Of a DNA stretch of 64,000 nucleotides, positions 18,767 to 28,369 are shown piece after piece; positions within the stretch are counted from its first letter, which is position 1, and each line of letters starts with the position of its first letter. The notes under the pieces are model-generated. The model saw only the letters and a program-made list of their open reading frames with translations, was not told where the DNA came from and made no database searches. A program made the translations under genes and the position numbers. The DNA is from Brevundimonas poindexterae (GTDB taxonomy: Bacteria > Pseudomonadota > Alphaproteobacteria > Caulobacterales > Caulobacteraceae): assembly GCF_020524625.1 (NCBI RefSeq), contig NZ_JAIVLL010000002.1, forward strand, positions 434,001 through 498,000. Direction: 5' to 3'.

Positions 18767-19194
18767 CGGAGCGGGCAAGCCTCGCGCATCCGGAACCACA
18801 GCACCGGCGCAGTCGCCAGGATCAGGGCCAGATTGACGACCGTATGGCTGACGTCACCCATCACGATGTGCACGCTCATCATGACCGTCTGGAGGACGAG
18901 CAGGCCCGCCGCCGCGACGACCAGCAGGGGACGTCCGATCTTCCAGCTGATCAGAGGCGTCAGCACCATGAGCGCCAGAACGACCTCGGCCAGACCCACG
19001 CCCCGCACGAGGTCGAACGGCACATACTGCGGCCAGCCCATCAGGGCGGTCAGGGTGGTGAGCGGTTCGGTCAGCTTGGCGTAGCCGGCCGCGATGAAGA
19101 ACATCGCGACCCAGCCCTGCAGGGTCCACAGGGTCAGGTTCAGATAGCTGGCGTTCAGGCGCGCCTGCGCCGTGGGATAGGTCCGAGAGTGCAT
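18763..19194 (-). CDS. DoxX family integral membrane protein
   Basis: This 143-residue protein has four predicted membrane helices, beginning [21 protein letters not shown]. The next segments are [37 protein letters not shown] and [21 protein letters not shown] and GLAEV fit the DoxX family, whose members are often quinone- or redox-associated. I start at 19194 ([14 protein letters not shown]); a longer frame reaching 19344 has no clear start signal. The 184 bases between it and selO hold no gene that I can see. Confidence 0.78.
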   Translation of the reverse strand: MHSRTYPTAQARLNASYLNLTLWTLQGWVAMFFIAAGYAKLTEPLTTLTALMGWPQYVPFDLVRGVGLAEVVLALMVLTPLISWKIGRPLLVVAAAGLLVLQTVMMSVHIVMGDVSHTVVNLALILATAPVLWFRMREACPLR

Positions 19195-19378
19195 TGTCTT
19201 TGGCCCGGGGAGGGGCTTCGCTTTATTGGTAACAGTGTCGATGTCGGAACGGCGAGCCTGTCCCGCAAGGGTGCGAAGCGTGAGCGTAACCATCCGTGAT
19301 CGCCTTCTGCGCCGGGTCCACGGCCAAAGCGTGGCCGTATCCATACAGATGTGTAATCCCGACGGGCTTTCCGGGCGG

Positions 19379-20785
19379 TTAACCTTGCCGGGCCGCGCGG
19401 GCCGCCCTCAGCCTGTCGATCCTGGCGTGGAACGGCGACCAGTCGTCGCCCTGGTCGATCGCGGTCCACAGGGTCTCGACCTCGTCGATCAGCATTTCCT
19501 CGGGCTCGGCCGCCGCAAAGACGGGATGCGCCAGGCGCTCGGGTCGGTCCGGTTCGTGTTCGAACAGGGCAAAGCGGAACGCGTCGAAGGCCTCGCCCTG
19601 ATACAGGCGCGCCCGCGGCCCCCGCAGCGCCCGTTCGGATGAGGAGAAGCCACAGAACCAGTCGTGGAACAGCGGCTCCCACCGCAGGGCCTCACCGCCC
19701 TCGCGCAGGAGGGCAAGAGTGGTGTCGACCAGCCGCTGGTCGGCCGCCTCGCCCAAAGACTTCACCCCCAGCCGCTCGAGGAAGGCGACCCGCAGTTCGG
19801 CGATGTAGCGGGGCCCGAAGGTGTTGAGCGCCGCCGTCAGGGGCTCGACCTCGGCAATCGGCTTCAGCGCGCCGCCCAGTTGGGTCAGAGCCCAGAACAC
19901 TGCCTCGGGCTGTCGGGCAAAGGCGTAGAGGCCGAACCGGTCGAAATAGGCGGCGGTGAAACCGGGCTCATAGTGGGGCAGGAACCGCCAGGGCCCGTAG
20001 TCGAAGCTCTCGCCCGTGACGTTCAGATTGTCGGTGTTAAGCACGCCATGGACAAAGCCCGCCGCCACCCAGCGGGCCGTCAGGCGGGCCGAGGCCGCGA
20101 CCACGGCCTCCATCAGGGCCGGCACATCGCCCTCGGCGACGGTCGGATGATAGTTCGCCCGCGCGTGCTCGGCCAGGGCCGCCGTCAGATCGGGGCGCTC
20201 CAGATAGGCGGTCCGCTGGAAGGTGCCGAAGCGAATATGGCTGTGCGACAGCCGCACCAGCACGGCGGCCCGCGTCGGCGAGGGCTCGTCGCCGCGTTCC
20301 AGCGCCTCCTCCGTCTCGATCAGCGACAGGGCGCGGCTGGTCGGCACGCCGAGTGACTCCAGCATTTCGGCGGCCAGCACCTCGCGCATCCCGCCCTTCA
20401 GCGTCAGTCGCCCGTCGGCGCCGCGTGACCATGGGGTCTGGCCCGAGCCCTTGGTGCCCAGGTCCATGAGCCGCCCCTGATCGTCTATCAGTTGGGCCGC
20501 CAGAAAGCCCCGCCCGTCGCCCAGGTCGGGGTTGTAGGTGCGGAACTGGTGGCCGTGGTAGCGCATGGCCAGCGGGCCCGGCTGTCCCGGCAGGGGCTCG
20601 AACCGTCCGAAATGCGCCCGCCATTCGGCTTCACTCAGACCCGGCAGACCGACAGTCGCGGCCGCCGCATCATTGCGGAAACGCACAGCCTTCAACGGCA
20701 GGTCGGCGGCGCGCACGGGATCAAAGAATTCGTCGCCCAGGGCATGGAAACGGGGAGCGGGCTGGTACGCAGGATCGACGGGCAT
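19379..20785 (-). CDS. selO: Protein adenylyltransferase SelO (YdiU/UPF0061)
   Basis: This 468-residue pseudokinase-fold enzyme transfers AMP from ATP to Ser, Thr or Tyr of target proteins. Characteristic blocks are MRYHGHQFRTYNPDLGDGRG, LMDLGTKGSGQTPWSRGADG, LTLKGGMREVLAAEMLESLG, VPTSRALSLIETEE, SHIRFGTFQ and FVHGVLNTDNLNVTGESFDYGP-like sequence around the metal site. Some family members are longer, so this is a compact form without an obvious truncation. It is divergent from nhaA across 216 bases. Confidence 0.93.
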   Translation of the reverse strand: MPVDPAYQPAPRFHALGDEFFDPVRAADLPLKAVRFRNDAAAATVGLPGLSEAEWRAHFGRFEPLPGQPGPLAMRYHGHQFRTYNPDLGDGRGFLAAQLIDDQGRLMDLGTKGSGQTPWSRGADGRLTLKGGMREVLAAEMLESLGVPTSRALSLIETEEALERGDEPSPTRAAVLVRLSHSHIRFGTFQRTAYLERPDLTAALAEHARANYHPTVAEGDVPALMEAVVAASARLTARWVAAGFVHGVLNTDNLNVTGESFDYGPWRFLPHYEPGFTAAYFDRFGLYAFARQPEAVFWALTQLGGALKPIAEVEPLTAALNTFGPRYIAELRVAFLERLGVKSLGEAADQRLVDTTLALLREGGEALRWEPLFHDWFCGFSSSERALRGPRARLYQGEAFDAFRFALFEHEPDRPERLAHPVFAAAEPEEMLIDEVETLWTAIDQGDDWSPFHARIDRLRAARAARQG

Positions 20786-20817
20786 GCCCCGCAGATGCGC
20801 CGCCCCCTGCCCTCAAA

Positions 20818-20859
20818 CAAGCCCAAATGGCTTGAACGCGGCTCCTCGGACCGTATAGG
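20818..20859 (+). promoter_or_regulatory. Possible nhaA promoter with a small inverted repeat
   Basis: TTGAAC at 20832-20837 and TATAGG at 20854-20859 are separated by 16 bases and point toward nhaA. A perfect six-base inverted repeat (CAAGCC/GGCTTG, five-base loop, 20818-20834) overlaps the -35 element and could be an operator. Use of this promoter would give a leader of about 135 bases. The elements are short, so chance is a real possibility. Confidence 0.25.
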
Positions 20860-21001
20860 TAGGGTCACGCATCAGGCTCCACCCGGTCGCGGCCGAAGGA
20901 GTCTGGCCGGCGCCTGCCCCTCGCGGTCAGGTGAACCCGGTCCGGCAACCGTCGACAACCGGTCGCCACGCAAAGATCTGTAGCGAGAAGCGGAGAGCCT
21001 G

Positions 21002-22222
21002 ATGGCGCGTAAGAACACGCTCGACTTCCTGAGAACCGAGACCGCGTCGGGGGCCGTGCTCGGCATCGCGGCGCTGGCGGCCCTGATCGTGGCCAATTCC
21101 TGGTGGTCGGCGGACTATTTCGCCTGGCTCAAGAGCTATCACGTCGTCCAGATCGGCCCGATCCGGCTGGAAGAGCAGATTTCGACCTGGATCAAGGAAG
21201 GCCTGATGGCGGTCTTCTTCCTCGTCGTCGGACTCGAGATCAAATACGAAATCCTGCGCGGTGAACTCAGCGATCCCAGGAAATTGGCGACGCCCATCAT
21301 TGCGGCGCTGGGCGGCATGGTCGGCCCGGCCCTCGTCTATATGGCAGTCGTGGGTGTGCTGGGCGCCCCCACGGGCGGATGGCCCATCCCGCTGGCCACC
21401 GACATCGCCTTTGCGCTCGCAGTCTTCGCCATGGTGGCGCGGGGACTGCCGCCGTCGCTCCGCATTTTCCTGCTGACGCTGGCCATCGTGGACGACCTGG
21501 GCGCCATCGCCCTGATCGCCATCCTGTTCAGCCGCGAGATCGTGGTCATGCCGCTGCTGTGGGCCGCCGGCCTGCTGGCGATCGGCGCGGTCTGGGCACA
21601 GAGGATGAAGATCGCTGCGCCGTTTTGGGTCCTCGGCTTCCTTGCCGTCTGGTACCTGACGGTCGAGTCCGGCCTGTCGACCTCGCTGACGGCCGTGGCC
21701 TTTGCCATGATCGTGCCCGTCCGCCCGCGCCGCGAGGACAACCAGAGCCCGCTTAAGGAGGCCATGCATGACCTCCACCCCTATGTGGCCTTCCTCGTCC
21801 TGCCCCTGTTCGCCTTCGCCAAGGCGGGCGTCTCCTTCCAGGGCCTGTCGCTGGAACAGGCGTTCGCCCCTCTGGTGGTCGGCATTGCATTGGGCCTGTT
21901 CATCGGCAAGCAGATCGGCGTGTTCGGCGCCGCCCGCCTGGCGGCCTGGCTCAAGATCGGCGCCAAGCCCACGCGGTCGACCTGGCTTGAGCTCTATGGC
22001 GTCGCCCTGTTGTGCGGCCTGGGCTTCACCATGAGCCTGTTCATCGGGATTCTGGCCTTCCCCGGGGATATCGACTCCGTCGCCCAGACCGAGGTGAAGC
22101 TGGGCGTTCTGGGTGGTTCCATCCTGTCAGCTCTCGCCGGCTGTCTGGTGCTGAATGCGGCGGCCCGCATCCGGAAACGCAAGGAATTGGCCGAAGCCAC
22201 CCCGGATACTGTCAATCATTAG
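21002..22222 (+). CDS. nhaA: Na+/H+ antiporter NhaA
   Basis: This 406-residue inner-membrane antiporter exchanges two protons for one sodium ion and has about 12 membrane helices. Family landmarks include DFLRTETASGAVLGIAALAA, VFFLVVGLEIKYEILRGEL, ATDIAFALAVFAMV and the paired aspartates in LAIVDDLGAIALIA that bind the ion. The end, with GFTMSLFIGILAFP, is also typical. A GGAG precedes the ATG by about eight bases. The gene is monocistronic. Confidence 0.96.
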   Translation: MARKNTLDFLRTETASGAVLGIAALAALIVANSWWSADYFAWLKSYHVVQIGPIRLEEQISTWIKEGLMAVFFLVVGLEIKYEILRGELSDPRKLATPIIAALGGMVGPALVYMAVVGVLGAPTGGWPIPLATDIAFALAVFAMVARGLPPSLRIFLLTLAIVDDLGAIALIAILFSREIVVMPLLWAAGLLAIGAVWAQRMKIAAPFWVLGFLAVWYLTVESGLSTSLTAVAFAMIVPVRPRREDNQSPLKEAMHDLHPYVAFLVLPLFAFAKAGVSFQGLSLEQAFAPLVVGIALGLFIGKQIGVFGAARLAAWLKIGAKPTRSTWLELYGVALLCGLGFTMSLFIGILAFPGDIDSVAQTEVKLGVLGGSILSALAGCLVLNAAARIRKRKELAEATPDTVNH

Positions 22223-22445
22223 ACGAATATTGACGTAGGGTCACCGGTTTCTGTCGCTTTTGCGTCACAGTCAGGTCCACCACACGGCCAAAACCCGGCA
22301 GCGACAGGGCGTTTGCCTTGTCGCTGGCTCCGGCTTGGATTACCCCAAGGGTCGGAGGATCCTCGCCCCGCAGAAGGGCAGATCCACGGGATCAGGAAAC
22401 GGCTCGGCGGCCAAAGCCCCGTCGGGCATCAAGCCGGGAGCCAGC

Positions 22446-25031
22446 ATGCGCCTCACTACCCTTCTTCGTACCACCGCGTCCGCCGCCGTCGTCGGTGCCG
22501 TGACGTTCGGTTTCGCCGGGATCGCCTCGGCACAGGAAACCACCGTCGACGACATCATCGTCACCGCCCAGAAGCGTGAGCAGAACCTGCAGGACGTGCC
22601 GATCGTGGTCACGACCCTGTCGCAGGAAACCCTGCAGGACGCGGGCGTCAGCGACATCAAGGATCTGCAGATCCTCACCCCCGGCATGACGGTCACCTCG
22701 ACCTCGTCGGAAACCTCAACCACCGCCCGTATCCGCGGCGTCGGCACCGTGGGTGACAACCCCGGCCTCGAAAGCTCGGTCGGCGTGGTGATCGACGGCG
22801 TCTACCGCTCGCGGAACTCGGTCGGCTTCGGCGACCTGGGCGAACTGCAGCGCATCGAGGTGCTGAAGGGCCCGCAAGGCACCCTGTTCGGCAAGAACAC
22901 CTCGGCCGGCGTCATCAACATCATCACCGAGCAGCCCTCGTTCACCCCGGGCTACAATGCCGATATCACCGTCGGCAACTACGGCGCCCGGTCGCTCAGC
23001 GGCTCGGTCACCGGCCCGCTGAGCGACACCCTGGCCATGCGCCTCTATGCCGGCGTCAGCGAGCGTGACGGCTTCTATGAAGTCGACACCGGCGACGGCC
23101 CGCGCACCCAGACCGACGACGCCAACAAGGATTTCTGGACCGTCCGTGGCCAGCTGCTGTGGCTGCCGTCTGATACGGCCTCGTTCCGCTTCATCGCTGA
23201 CTATTCGTCGCGCGACGAATACTGCTGCGTGGGCGTCCAGACCCGGGTCGGCCCGACCTATCCGTTTGTCGACCTGCTCTCGACCGGAACGGGCCAGACC
23301 CCGCCGGCCACCGGCTTCGGCCCGGTGCCCTTCTCGCGTCTGGCCTATGCCAACCGCGGCACCGGCCAGCGCATCGAGGATCGCGGCGTCTCGCTGGAAG
23401 CCAACTTCGACATGCCGTCGATGAACGCCACCCTGACGTCGCTGACGTCGTGGCGGAAGTGGACCGGCGACCAGGGCCAGGACATCGACTACACCGGTGC
23501 CGACATCGCCTATCGCTTCGATGACGGCGAGTACGGCTATGGCGTCGAAAACCTGACCCAGGAGTTCCGCCTGGCCGGTTCGACCGACCGTCTGGACTGG
23601 CTGGTCGGCTTCTTCGCCACCCAGGAAGACATCACGCGGGCCGACGCCTGGAACTATGGCGCCGACTACACGCCGTTCCTGTCGCTGCTGCTCAGCGCCA
23701 GCCTCAATCGCGCCAACCCGCTGATCCCGGTCAGCCCGTCGATCATCCCCTGCTTCACCGCGACGGCGCAGACGGCCCTTGGCCTGCAATCCTGCCTCGG
23801 CACCGGCGGAGCCGTGGGCAATACGGGCGGCATCGGCTTCACGGTCGGCGCCGGCTATGCCGACACCTATGAGCAGGAATCGACCTCGATCGCCCTGTTC
23901 ACCAACAACACCTTCCGGGTGACCGACCAGTTCGATATCACCCTGGGCCTGCGCTACACGATGGACGAAAAGTCCGTCGACGGTCAGCAGATGAACGTCA
24001 ATGGCAACGGCACCACCTGCGCCCGTGCCCTGGCCAATGCCGGTGCCATCGGCACTGTTCTGGGCGCCGGCGCCTCGACCATCCTCGGGAACTTCTGCCT
24101 GCCCTGGTCGAACGCCGCCTTCAACAACCGCACGGTGTCGGAATCCTTCGACGACAGCGAACTGAGCGGCACCATCAAGGCCTCGTACCGTCTCAACGAC
24201 TCGGTCATGGCCTATGTGTCGTACGCCCGCGGCTACAAGAGCTTCGGCTACAACCTGGACCGCGTGCAATCGGGCATCACCCCGACCGCCAGCCTGCTGT
24301 TCCCGTCGGAAGTGGTCGACAGCTATGAGGCGGGGGTCAAGATGACCCTGCTGAACCGCACCCTGCTGCTGAACGCCACCTACTTCGACCAGACCTTCGA
24401 GGACTTCCAGCTCAACACCTTCCTGGGCACCGCCTTCGTGGTGGAATCCATCCCCGAGCTGACCTCGCGCGGTGTCGACGCCGACTTCCTGTGGTTCTCG
24501 CCCATCGAGGGCCTGACCTTCTCGGGCGGCGTGACCTACACCGAGTCGCAGTACGGTGACTTCGTCGCGGCGGACCTGGCCAATCCGGCGAACTTCCCGC
24601 AGCTGTCGCTGCTGCCGGGCGCCACGGCCTCGTTCGCTCCGGAATGGTCGGGTTCGGCCTCGCTAAACTTCGACCGTAGCCTCGGTGGCGGTCTGCGCGG
24701 CGGCTTCGCCCTGTCGGCCAAATATATGAGCGACTACAACACCGGCTCCGACCTGCTGCCCACCAAGCAGCAGGACGCCTTCACCATGGTGAACGGCCGG
24801 ATCTCGATCGGCACGGAAGACGAGCGCTGGATGCTGGACATCTGGGCCCAGAACCTGACGGACGAGGAATACATCCAGGTCGCCTATAACGCCCCGCTGC
24901 AAGGCTCGGCGTTCCAGTCGACCGTCCAGCCGAACGGGACCTTCTACAACCCGGCGCTGGACACCCAGACCATCGATGCCTTCCTGGGTGCCCCGCGCAC
25001 CTACGGCATGACCCTGCGGATCCGCTACTGA
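22446..25031 (+). CDS. TonB-dependent outer-membrane receptor
   Basis: This 861-residue receptor starts at ATG 22446 with a signal peptide ending ASA-QE. A TonB-box-like stretch TVDDIIVTAQKREQNLQDVP begins the mature protein. A plug domain follows, with VLKGPQGTLFGKNTSAGVIN, and then a 22-strand-type barrel ending in TYGMTLRIRY with a terminal aromatic residue, as expected for outer-membrane insertion. The type is the large Caulobacterales/sphingomonad receptor class (PQGTLFGKN). The ligand is unknown: neither heme or siderophore genes nor a sugar-utilisation locus lie beside it. A 223-base upstream gap holds TTGACG at 22230 but no convincing -10. Confidence 0.93.
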   Translation: MRLTTLLRTTASAAVVGAVTFGFAGIASAQETTVDDIIVTAQKREQNLQDVPIVVTTLSQETLQDAGVSDIKDLQILTPGMTVTSTSSETSTTARIRGVGTVGDNPGLESSVGVVIDGVYRSRNSVGFGDLGELQRIEVLKGPQGTLFGKNTSAGVINIITEQPSFTPGYNADITVGNYGARSLSGSVTGPLSDTLAMRLYAGVSERDGFYEVDTGDGPRTQTDDANKDFWTVRGQLLWLPSDTASFRFIADYSSRDEYCCVGVQTRVGPTYPFVDLLSTGTGQTPPATGFGPVPFSRLAYANRGTGQRIEDRGVSLEANFDMPSMNATLTSLTSWRKWTGDQGQDIDYTGADIAYRFDDGEYGYGVENLTQEFRLAGSTDRLDWLVGFFATQEDITRADAWNYGADYTPFLSLLLSASLNRANPLIPVSPSIIPCFTATAQTALGLQSCLGTGGAVGNTGGIGFTVGAGYADTYEQESTSIALFTNNTFRVTDQFDITLGLRYTMDEKSVDGQQMNVNGNGTTCARALANAGAIGTVLGAGASTILGNFCLPWSNAAFNNRTVSESFDDSELSGTIKASYRLNDSVMAYVSYARGYKSFGYNLDRVQSGITPTASLLFPSEVVDSYEAGVKMTLLNRTLLLNATYFDQTFEDFQLNTFLGTAFVVESIPELTSRGVDADFLWFSPIEGLTFSGGVTYTESQYGDFVAADLANPANFPQLSLLPGATASFAPEWSGSASLNFDRSLGGGLRGGFALSAKYMSDYNTGSDLLPTKQQDAFTMVNGRISIGTEDERWMLDIWAQNLTDEEYIQVAYNAPLQGSAFQSTVQPNGTFYNPALDTQTIDAFLGAPRTYGMTLRIRY

Positions 25032-25079
25032 TCCGGTCGCGGGGCCTCTCCGGAGGCCCTGTCACAGGCTGACATGACA

Positions 25080-25113
25080 AACCGGCCGGAGAGCGATCTC
25101 CGGCCGGTTTTCA
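25080..25113 (+). terminator. Rho-independent terminator after the TonB receptor gene
   Basis: A perfect 13-base inverted repeat (25080-25092 and 25097-25109, sequence AACCGGCCGGAGA) encloses the four-base loop GCGA and runs into a short T-rich stretch. A second, seven-base hairpin at 25042-25059 precedes it without a T-run. Position and orientation fit termination of the receptor transcript. The opposite strand reads into a short A/T stretch too, so it may work for both convergent genes. Confidence 0.85.
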
Positions 25114-25130
25114 TTCGTGCGTGCCGGCTG

Positions 25131-25499
25131 TCAGTCAACGCAGATGGCGGCCGTCGCCCGCCCGTTCTCGACCCGGGTGTAGCAACCGAAGCGGTTGGAA
25201 TCGGCCGTGCACTGGCCGTCCACCGCGCGGCCGTCGTCCACAATCACATTGCCCGGCACCCGACAATCGCCCTGACAGTCCGCCGCATCCCGACAGGTCT
25301 TGCCCGCGTCGGAATACTGGATCACGCACTGCAGGCTCTGCAGGCGACCGACGCGCTGCATCTTGCCTCCGCGGGCGGAACAGTCGGCCTCGGCCCGCTG
25401 CTCCGGCGTCATCGGTTGCCCCATGCATGAGGCCAGTCCGGGCCCTGCCAGCAGAACCACCCCGGCCAGCACTCCGGCCATGCGCGTCATCCGGCTCAT
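25131..25499 (-). CDS. Cysteine-rich putative lipoprotein, unknown function
   Basis: This 122-residue protein has an N-terminal hydrophobic segment, GVLAGVVLLAGPGLASC, whose LASC is a lipobox. The mature protein carries about eight further cysteines, including CRDAADCQGDCRVPG and a terminal AAICVD, which suggests several disulfides. Bacterial proteins with the CxxxxDC..DC pattern occur in many exported hypothetical families. I use ATG 25499, nine bases after GGGAG; the GTG at 25508 is too close to that site. It is the last gene before the hmgA stop on the same strand. Confidence 0.72.
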   Translation of the reverse strand: MSRMTRMAGVLAGVVLLAGPGLASCMGQPMTPEQRAEADCSARGGKMQRVGRLQSLQCVIQYSDAGKTCRDAADCQGDCRVPGNVIVDDGRAVDGQCTADSNRFGCYTRVENGRATAAICVD

Positions 25500-25519
25500 C
25501 GTTGTCACTCCCTGAGGCG

Positions 25520-26812
25520 TCAGACCCGGCCCTTTTCGAAGCCGGACCAGCAGTCATCATAGTCCAGCTGCATCAGGGGACTGGATTCCGCCCATTTCGT
25601 GACGCGGATCGGGGCCCGGGTCTCGAACATGAAGGCGAGAGTGCCGTCAATCTTGTGGGGCTTCAGGTCGGCGGCCACCGCGGCCTCATAGGTCGCCTGA
25701 TCCGGCCCGTGCCCGCTCATCCGGTTGTGCAGCGACGCGCCGCCCGGGGCAAAGCCGTCGGCCTTGGCGTCATAGGCCCCGGTCACCAGCCCCATGAATT
25801 CGCTCATGACGTTCCGGTGGAACCACGGCGGGCGGAAGGTGCCCTCGGCCACCATCCAGCGCGGCGGGAAGATAACAAAGTCACAGTTGGCCGTCCCGGG
25901 GGTATCCGAAGGGCTGGTCAGCACCGTGAAGATCGACGGGTCCGGATGGTCGTAGCTGACCGTGTTGATGGTGTTGAACCGCGCCGTGTCATAGCGACAG
26001 GGGGCATAGTTGCCGTGCCAGGCCACCACATCCAGCGGACTGTGGTCGAAGGTCGTGGTCCACAGCTCGCCGCCATATTTCTGAATGCACTCGGTCGGGC
26101 GATCCACATCCTCGAAGGCCGCGACCGGCGTCTCGAAGTCACGCGGATTGGCCAGACCGTTGGCGCCGATCGGGCCGAGGTCCGGAATGCGGAACGCCGC
26201 CCCGTAGTTCTCGCAGATATAGCCCCGGGACGCGCCGTCCAGCTCGACCCGGAACCGCACCCCGCGCGGGATCAGCACGACATGGCCCGGCCCGGCCTCG
26301 ACAATGCCGAACTCGGTCACGAACCGGTGTGCCCCCTGCTGGGGCACGATCAGCAGCTCGCCGTCGGCCGAATAAAAGACGCGGTCGGTCATCGACCGAT
26401 TGGCGGCATACAGATGGATGCCGATCCCGGCGTCGGTGTCCGGATCCCCGTTGCCGGCATAGGTCACCAGTCCCTCGACCCAGTCGGTCGGCGCTTCAGG
26501 GACCGGAAGCGGGTTCCAGCGCATGCGGTTGGGATTGGGCGGCACCTCGTCGAACGGTCCGGACCGGATCAGGCCCCGGTCGATCTTCTGATAGGCAGGA
26601 TGCTGGGCCGACGGCCGCAGGCGATACAGCCAGCTGCGGCGGTTCTCGGTGCGCGGGGCGGTAAAGGCCGTGCCCGACAGCTGCTCGGCATAGAGCCCCA
26701 GCGGCGTCTTCTGCGGCGAGTTCTGCCCGACCGGCAGGGCGCCCGGCACCGCCTCGGTCGAGAAGTGATTGCCAAAGCCCGGCATATAGGTGGGCGCGTT
26801 GGATCGCGTCAT
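25520..26812 (-). CDS. hmgA: Homogentisate 1,2-dioxygenase
   Basis: This 430-residue iron enzyme opens the homogentisate ring to maleylacetoacetate in tyrosine and phenylalanine breakdown. The start [19 protein letters not shown] is characteristic. Further blocks are [19 protein letters not shown], the cupin regions [27 protein letters not shown] and [20 protein letters not shown], and the [12 protein letters not shown] end. The partner genes for fumarylacetoacetase and maleylacetoacetate isomerase are not adjacent. Confidence 0.96.
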   Translation of the reverse strand: MTRSNAPTYMPGFGNHFSTEAVPGALPVGQNSPQKTPLGLYAEQLSGTAFTAPRTENRRSWLYRLRPSAQHPAYQKIDRGLIRSGPFDEVPPNPNRMRWNPLPVPEAPTDWVEGLVTYAGNGDPDTDAGIGIHLYAANRSMTDRVFYSADGELLIVPQQGAHRFVTEFGIVEAGPGHVVLIPRGVRFRVELDGASRGYICENYGAAFRIPDLGPIGANGLANPRDFETPVAAFEDVDRPTECIQKYGGELWTTTFDHSPLDVVAWHGNYAPCRYDTARFNTINTVSYDHPDPSIFTVLTSPSDTPGTANCDFVIFPPRWMVAEGTFRPPWFHRNVMSEFMGLVTGAYDAKADGFAPGGASLHNRMSGHGPDQATYEAAVAADLKPHKIDGTLAFMFETRAPIRVTKWAESSPLMQLDYDDCWSGFEKGRV

Positions 26813-26871
26813 GGTGCGTTTCTCCCTTGCCGGGAGATGTAGCGTCGCCGGGCGCCCGGCACTACCCCCGC

Positions 26872-27231
26872 TCAGTCCGCAGGCAGGGACCAGCGAAAGC
26901 TGACGACCACGGGCATGCCGGCAGACGGGGCTCCATTTTCGAGCCGGTCAGCATGTCTGAGGGACCGGACGGCGCCAAGGGCGATGGCACCGAGCTCGGG
27001 ATACTGTGTCGGTTGCGCGATGATCACGCAGTCGTCGACACGACCTTCCGCGACCACGACGCACCCCAGGCGAACTTCGCCGACCGGCGTGTAGTCGGTT
27101 CGGGGATCGCGACCGCGGTCCGGCGTCAGCTGCTCGACCGTGGGCCCCTCGACCCATTGCGGTCGGACGATGACACCATCGACGACCTGCGGGTCCTGAA
27201 GTGCAGCAAGGGTCAGGGCGACACTGAGCAT
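26872..27231 (-). CDS. Small TonB C-terminal-like protein
   Basis: This 119-residue protein has a short hydrophobic start. It also carries a block reading [19 protein letters not shown] followed by [11 protein letters not shown] and a beta-rich end, VVVSFRW. This resembles the compact TonB_C fold (GxVxLxCxVxxxGRVxxC) seen in energy-transducer-like proteins of Caulobacterales. There is no proline-rich periplasmic spanner and no firm membrane anchor, so a true energy-transducing role is doubtful. It lies 12 bases downstream of an acyl-CoA dehydrogenase gene on the same strand. Confidence 0.62.
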   Translation of the reverse strand: MLSVALTLAALQDPQVVDGVIVRPQWVEGPTVEQLTPDRGRDPRTDYTPVGEVRLGCVVVAEGRVDDCVIIAQPTQYPELGAIALGAVRSLRHADRLENGAPSAGMPVVVSFRWSLPAD

Positions 27232-27243
27232 GTCTTCAGGGTG

Positions 27244-28365
27244 TCAGAACCCCTGGCTGCGCGCCACCGCTTCCTGATGGAAGCCGGAATCGCCCAGCAG
27301 CTCGTTCAGCACCCGCACCCGCTTCATGAACAGGCCGACGTCGAACTCATCCGTCATGCCGACGCCGCCGTGCATCTGCACGGCTTCCTGCACTGCCAGC
27401 TCGGCGACGCGGCCGGCCTTGGCCTTGGCGACGGCCACCGCCAGCGGCGCGGCCTCATCTCCGGCATCCAGCTTCTGCAGGGCTCCCAGCGCGGCCGCGC
27501 GGGCGATCTCCAGCTCGCTGAACAGGTGGGCGGCCCGGTGCTGCAGGGCCTGGAACTCGCCGATGGCGCGGCCGAACTGTTTGCGGGTCTTCAGATACTC
27601 CATGGTGATCTGAAAGGCCTGATCCCCGGCCCCCGTCAGGCTGGACGCCGCGCAGGCCCGGCCGAGGTTGAGCGCCCCCTCCAGCAGACCCTCGCCGCCG
27701 TCGACCTCGCCGATCACCGCATCGGCATCGACCTCGACATCCGTCAGCGTCAGGCGCGCGGCATTGTGGGCGTCGACCATGACGGTCCGCTCGACCTCAA
27801 GCCCCGCAGCCCCGGGATCGACCAGGAACAGGGTCAGACCGTTTTCGGTCAGGGCCGCGACGATCAGGGCGTCGGCGACGTGGCCGTCCAGCACCATGGC
27901 CTTGGCGCCATTCAGGCGGAAACCGTTGCCCGAGCGCTCGGCCGTGGTGGTGATCCGGGACGGCGCATGTTTGGCCCCCTCGTCGACGGCCAGCGACACG
28001 ATCGCCTCACCTGCCGCGATCCGGGGCAGCCAGGCGGCCTGCTGGGCGTCCGATCCGCCGTCGACCAGCACCCGCGCCGACAGCACGGCCGAGCCCATGA
28101 AGGGCGAAGGTGTCAGGGTACGCCCCAGGCTTTCGGCCACGACGCCCGCCTCGACGGCCCCCAGCCCGGCGCCACCGTGCGCCTCGGGAATGATGACGCC
28201 GGCCAGGCCCATTTCGCCAAAAGCGCGCCACAGCTCGCGCGACACCCCGTCCGCATCGCGGCTGTCGCGCAGCTTGCGCAGGTGGGACAGCGGGGCATTC
28301 TCGCGGAGGAAGCCGTCCGCAGCCTCCTTCAGCATGGCCTGTTCTTCGGTCAGGATCAGCGGCAT
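27244..28365 (-). CDS. Acyl-CoA dehydrogenase (smaller subunit-like)
   Basis: This 373-residue flavoprotein begins LILTEEQAMLKEAADGFL. It retains GFRLNGAKAMVLDGHVADAL, KTRKQFGRAIGEFQALQHR and QMHGGVGMTDEFDVG. The usual EPGxGSD block near residue 120 is replaced by a divergent AVDEGAKHAPS. Such reduced forms occur as one half of heteromeric acyl-CoA dehydrogenases, for example in steroid side-chain or aromatic-acid degradation. The neighbouring dehydrogenase is four bases upstream on the same strand, which fits a heteromer. Confidence 0.88.
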   Translation of the reverse strand: MPLILTEEQAMLKEAADGFLRENAPLSHLRKLRDSRDADGVSRELWRAFGEMGLAGVIIPEAHGGAGLGAVEAGVVAESLGRTLTPSPFMGSAVLSARVLVDGGSDAQQAAWLPRIAAGEAIVSLAVDEGAKHAPSRITTTAERSGNGFRLNGAKAMVLDGHVADALIVAALTENGLTLFLVDPGAAGLEVERTVMVDAHNAARLTLTDVEVDADAVIGEVDGGEGLLEGALNLGRACAASSLTGAGDQAFQITMEYLKTRKQFGRAIGEFQALQHRAAHLFSELEIARAAALGALQKLDAGDEAAPLAVAVAKAKAGRVAELAVQEAVQMHGGVGMTDEFDVGLFMKRVRVLNELLGDSGFHQEAVARSQGF

Positions 28366-28369
28366 GGCG

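Noticed and set aside
22223..22445. TTGACG at 22230 as a promoter for the TonB receptor
   Set aside because: No convincing -10 element lies at a suitable distance, so it is not listed as a feature.
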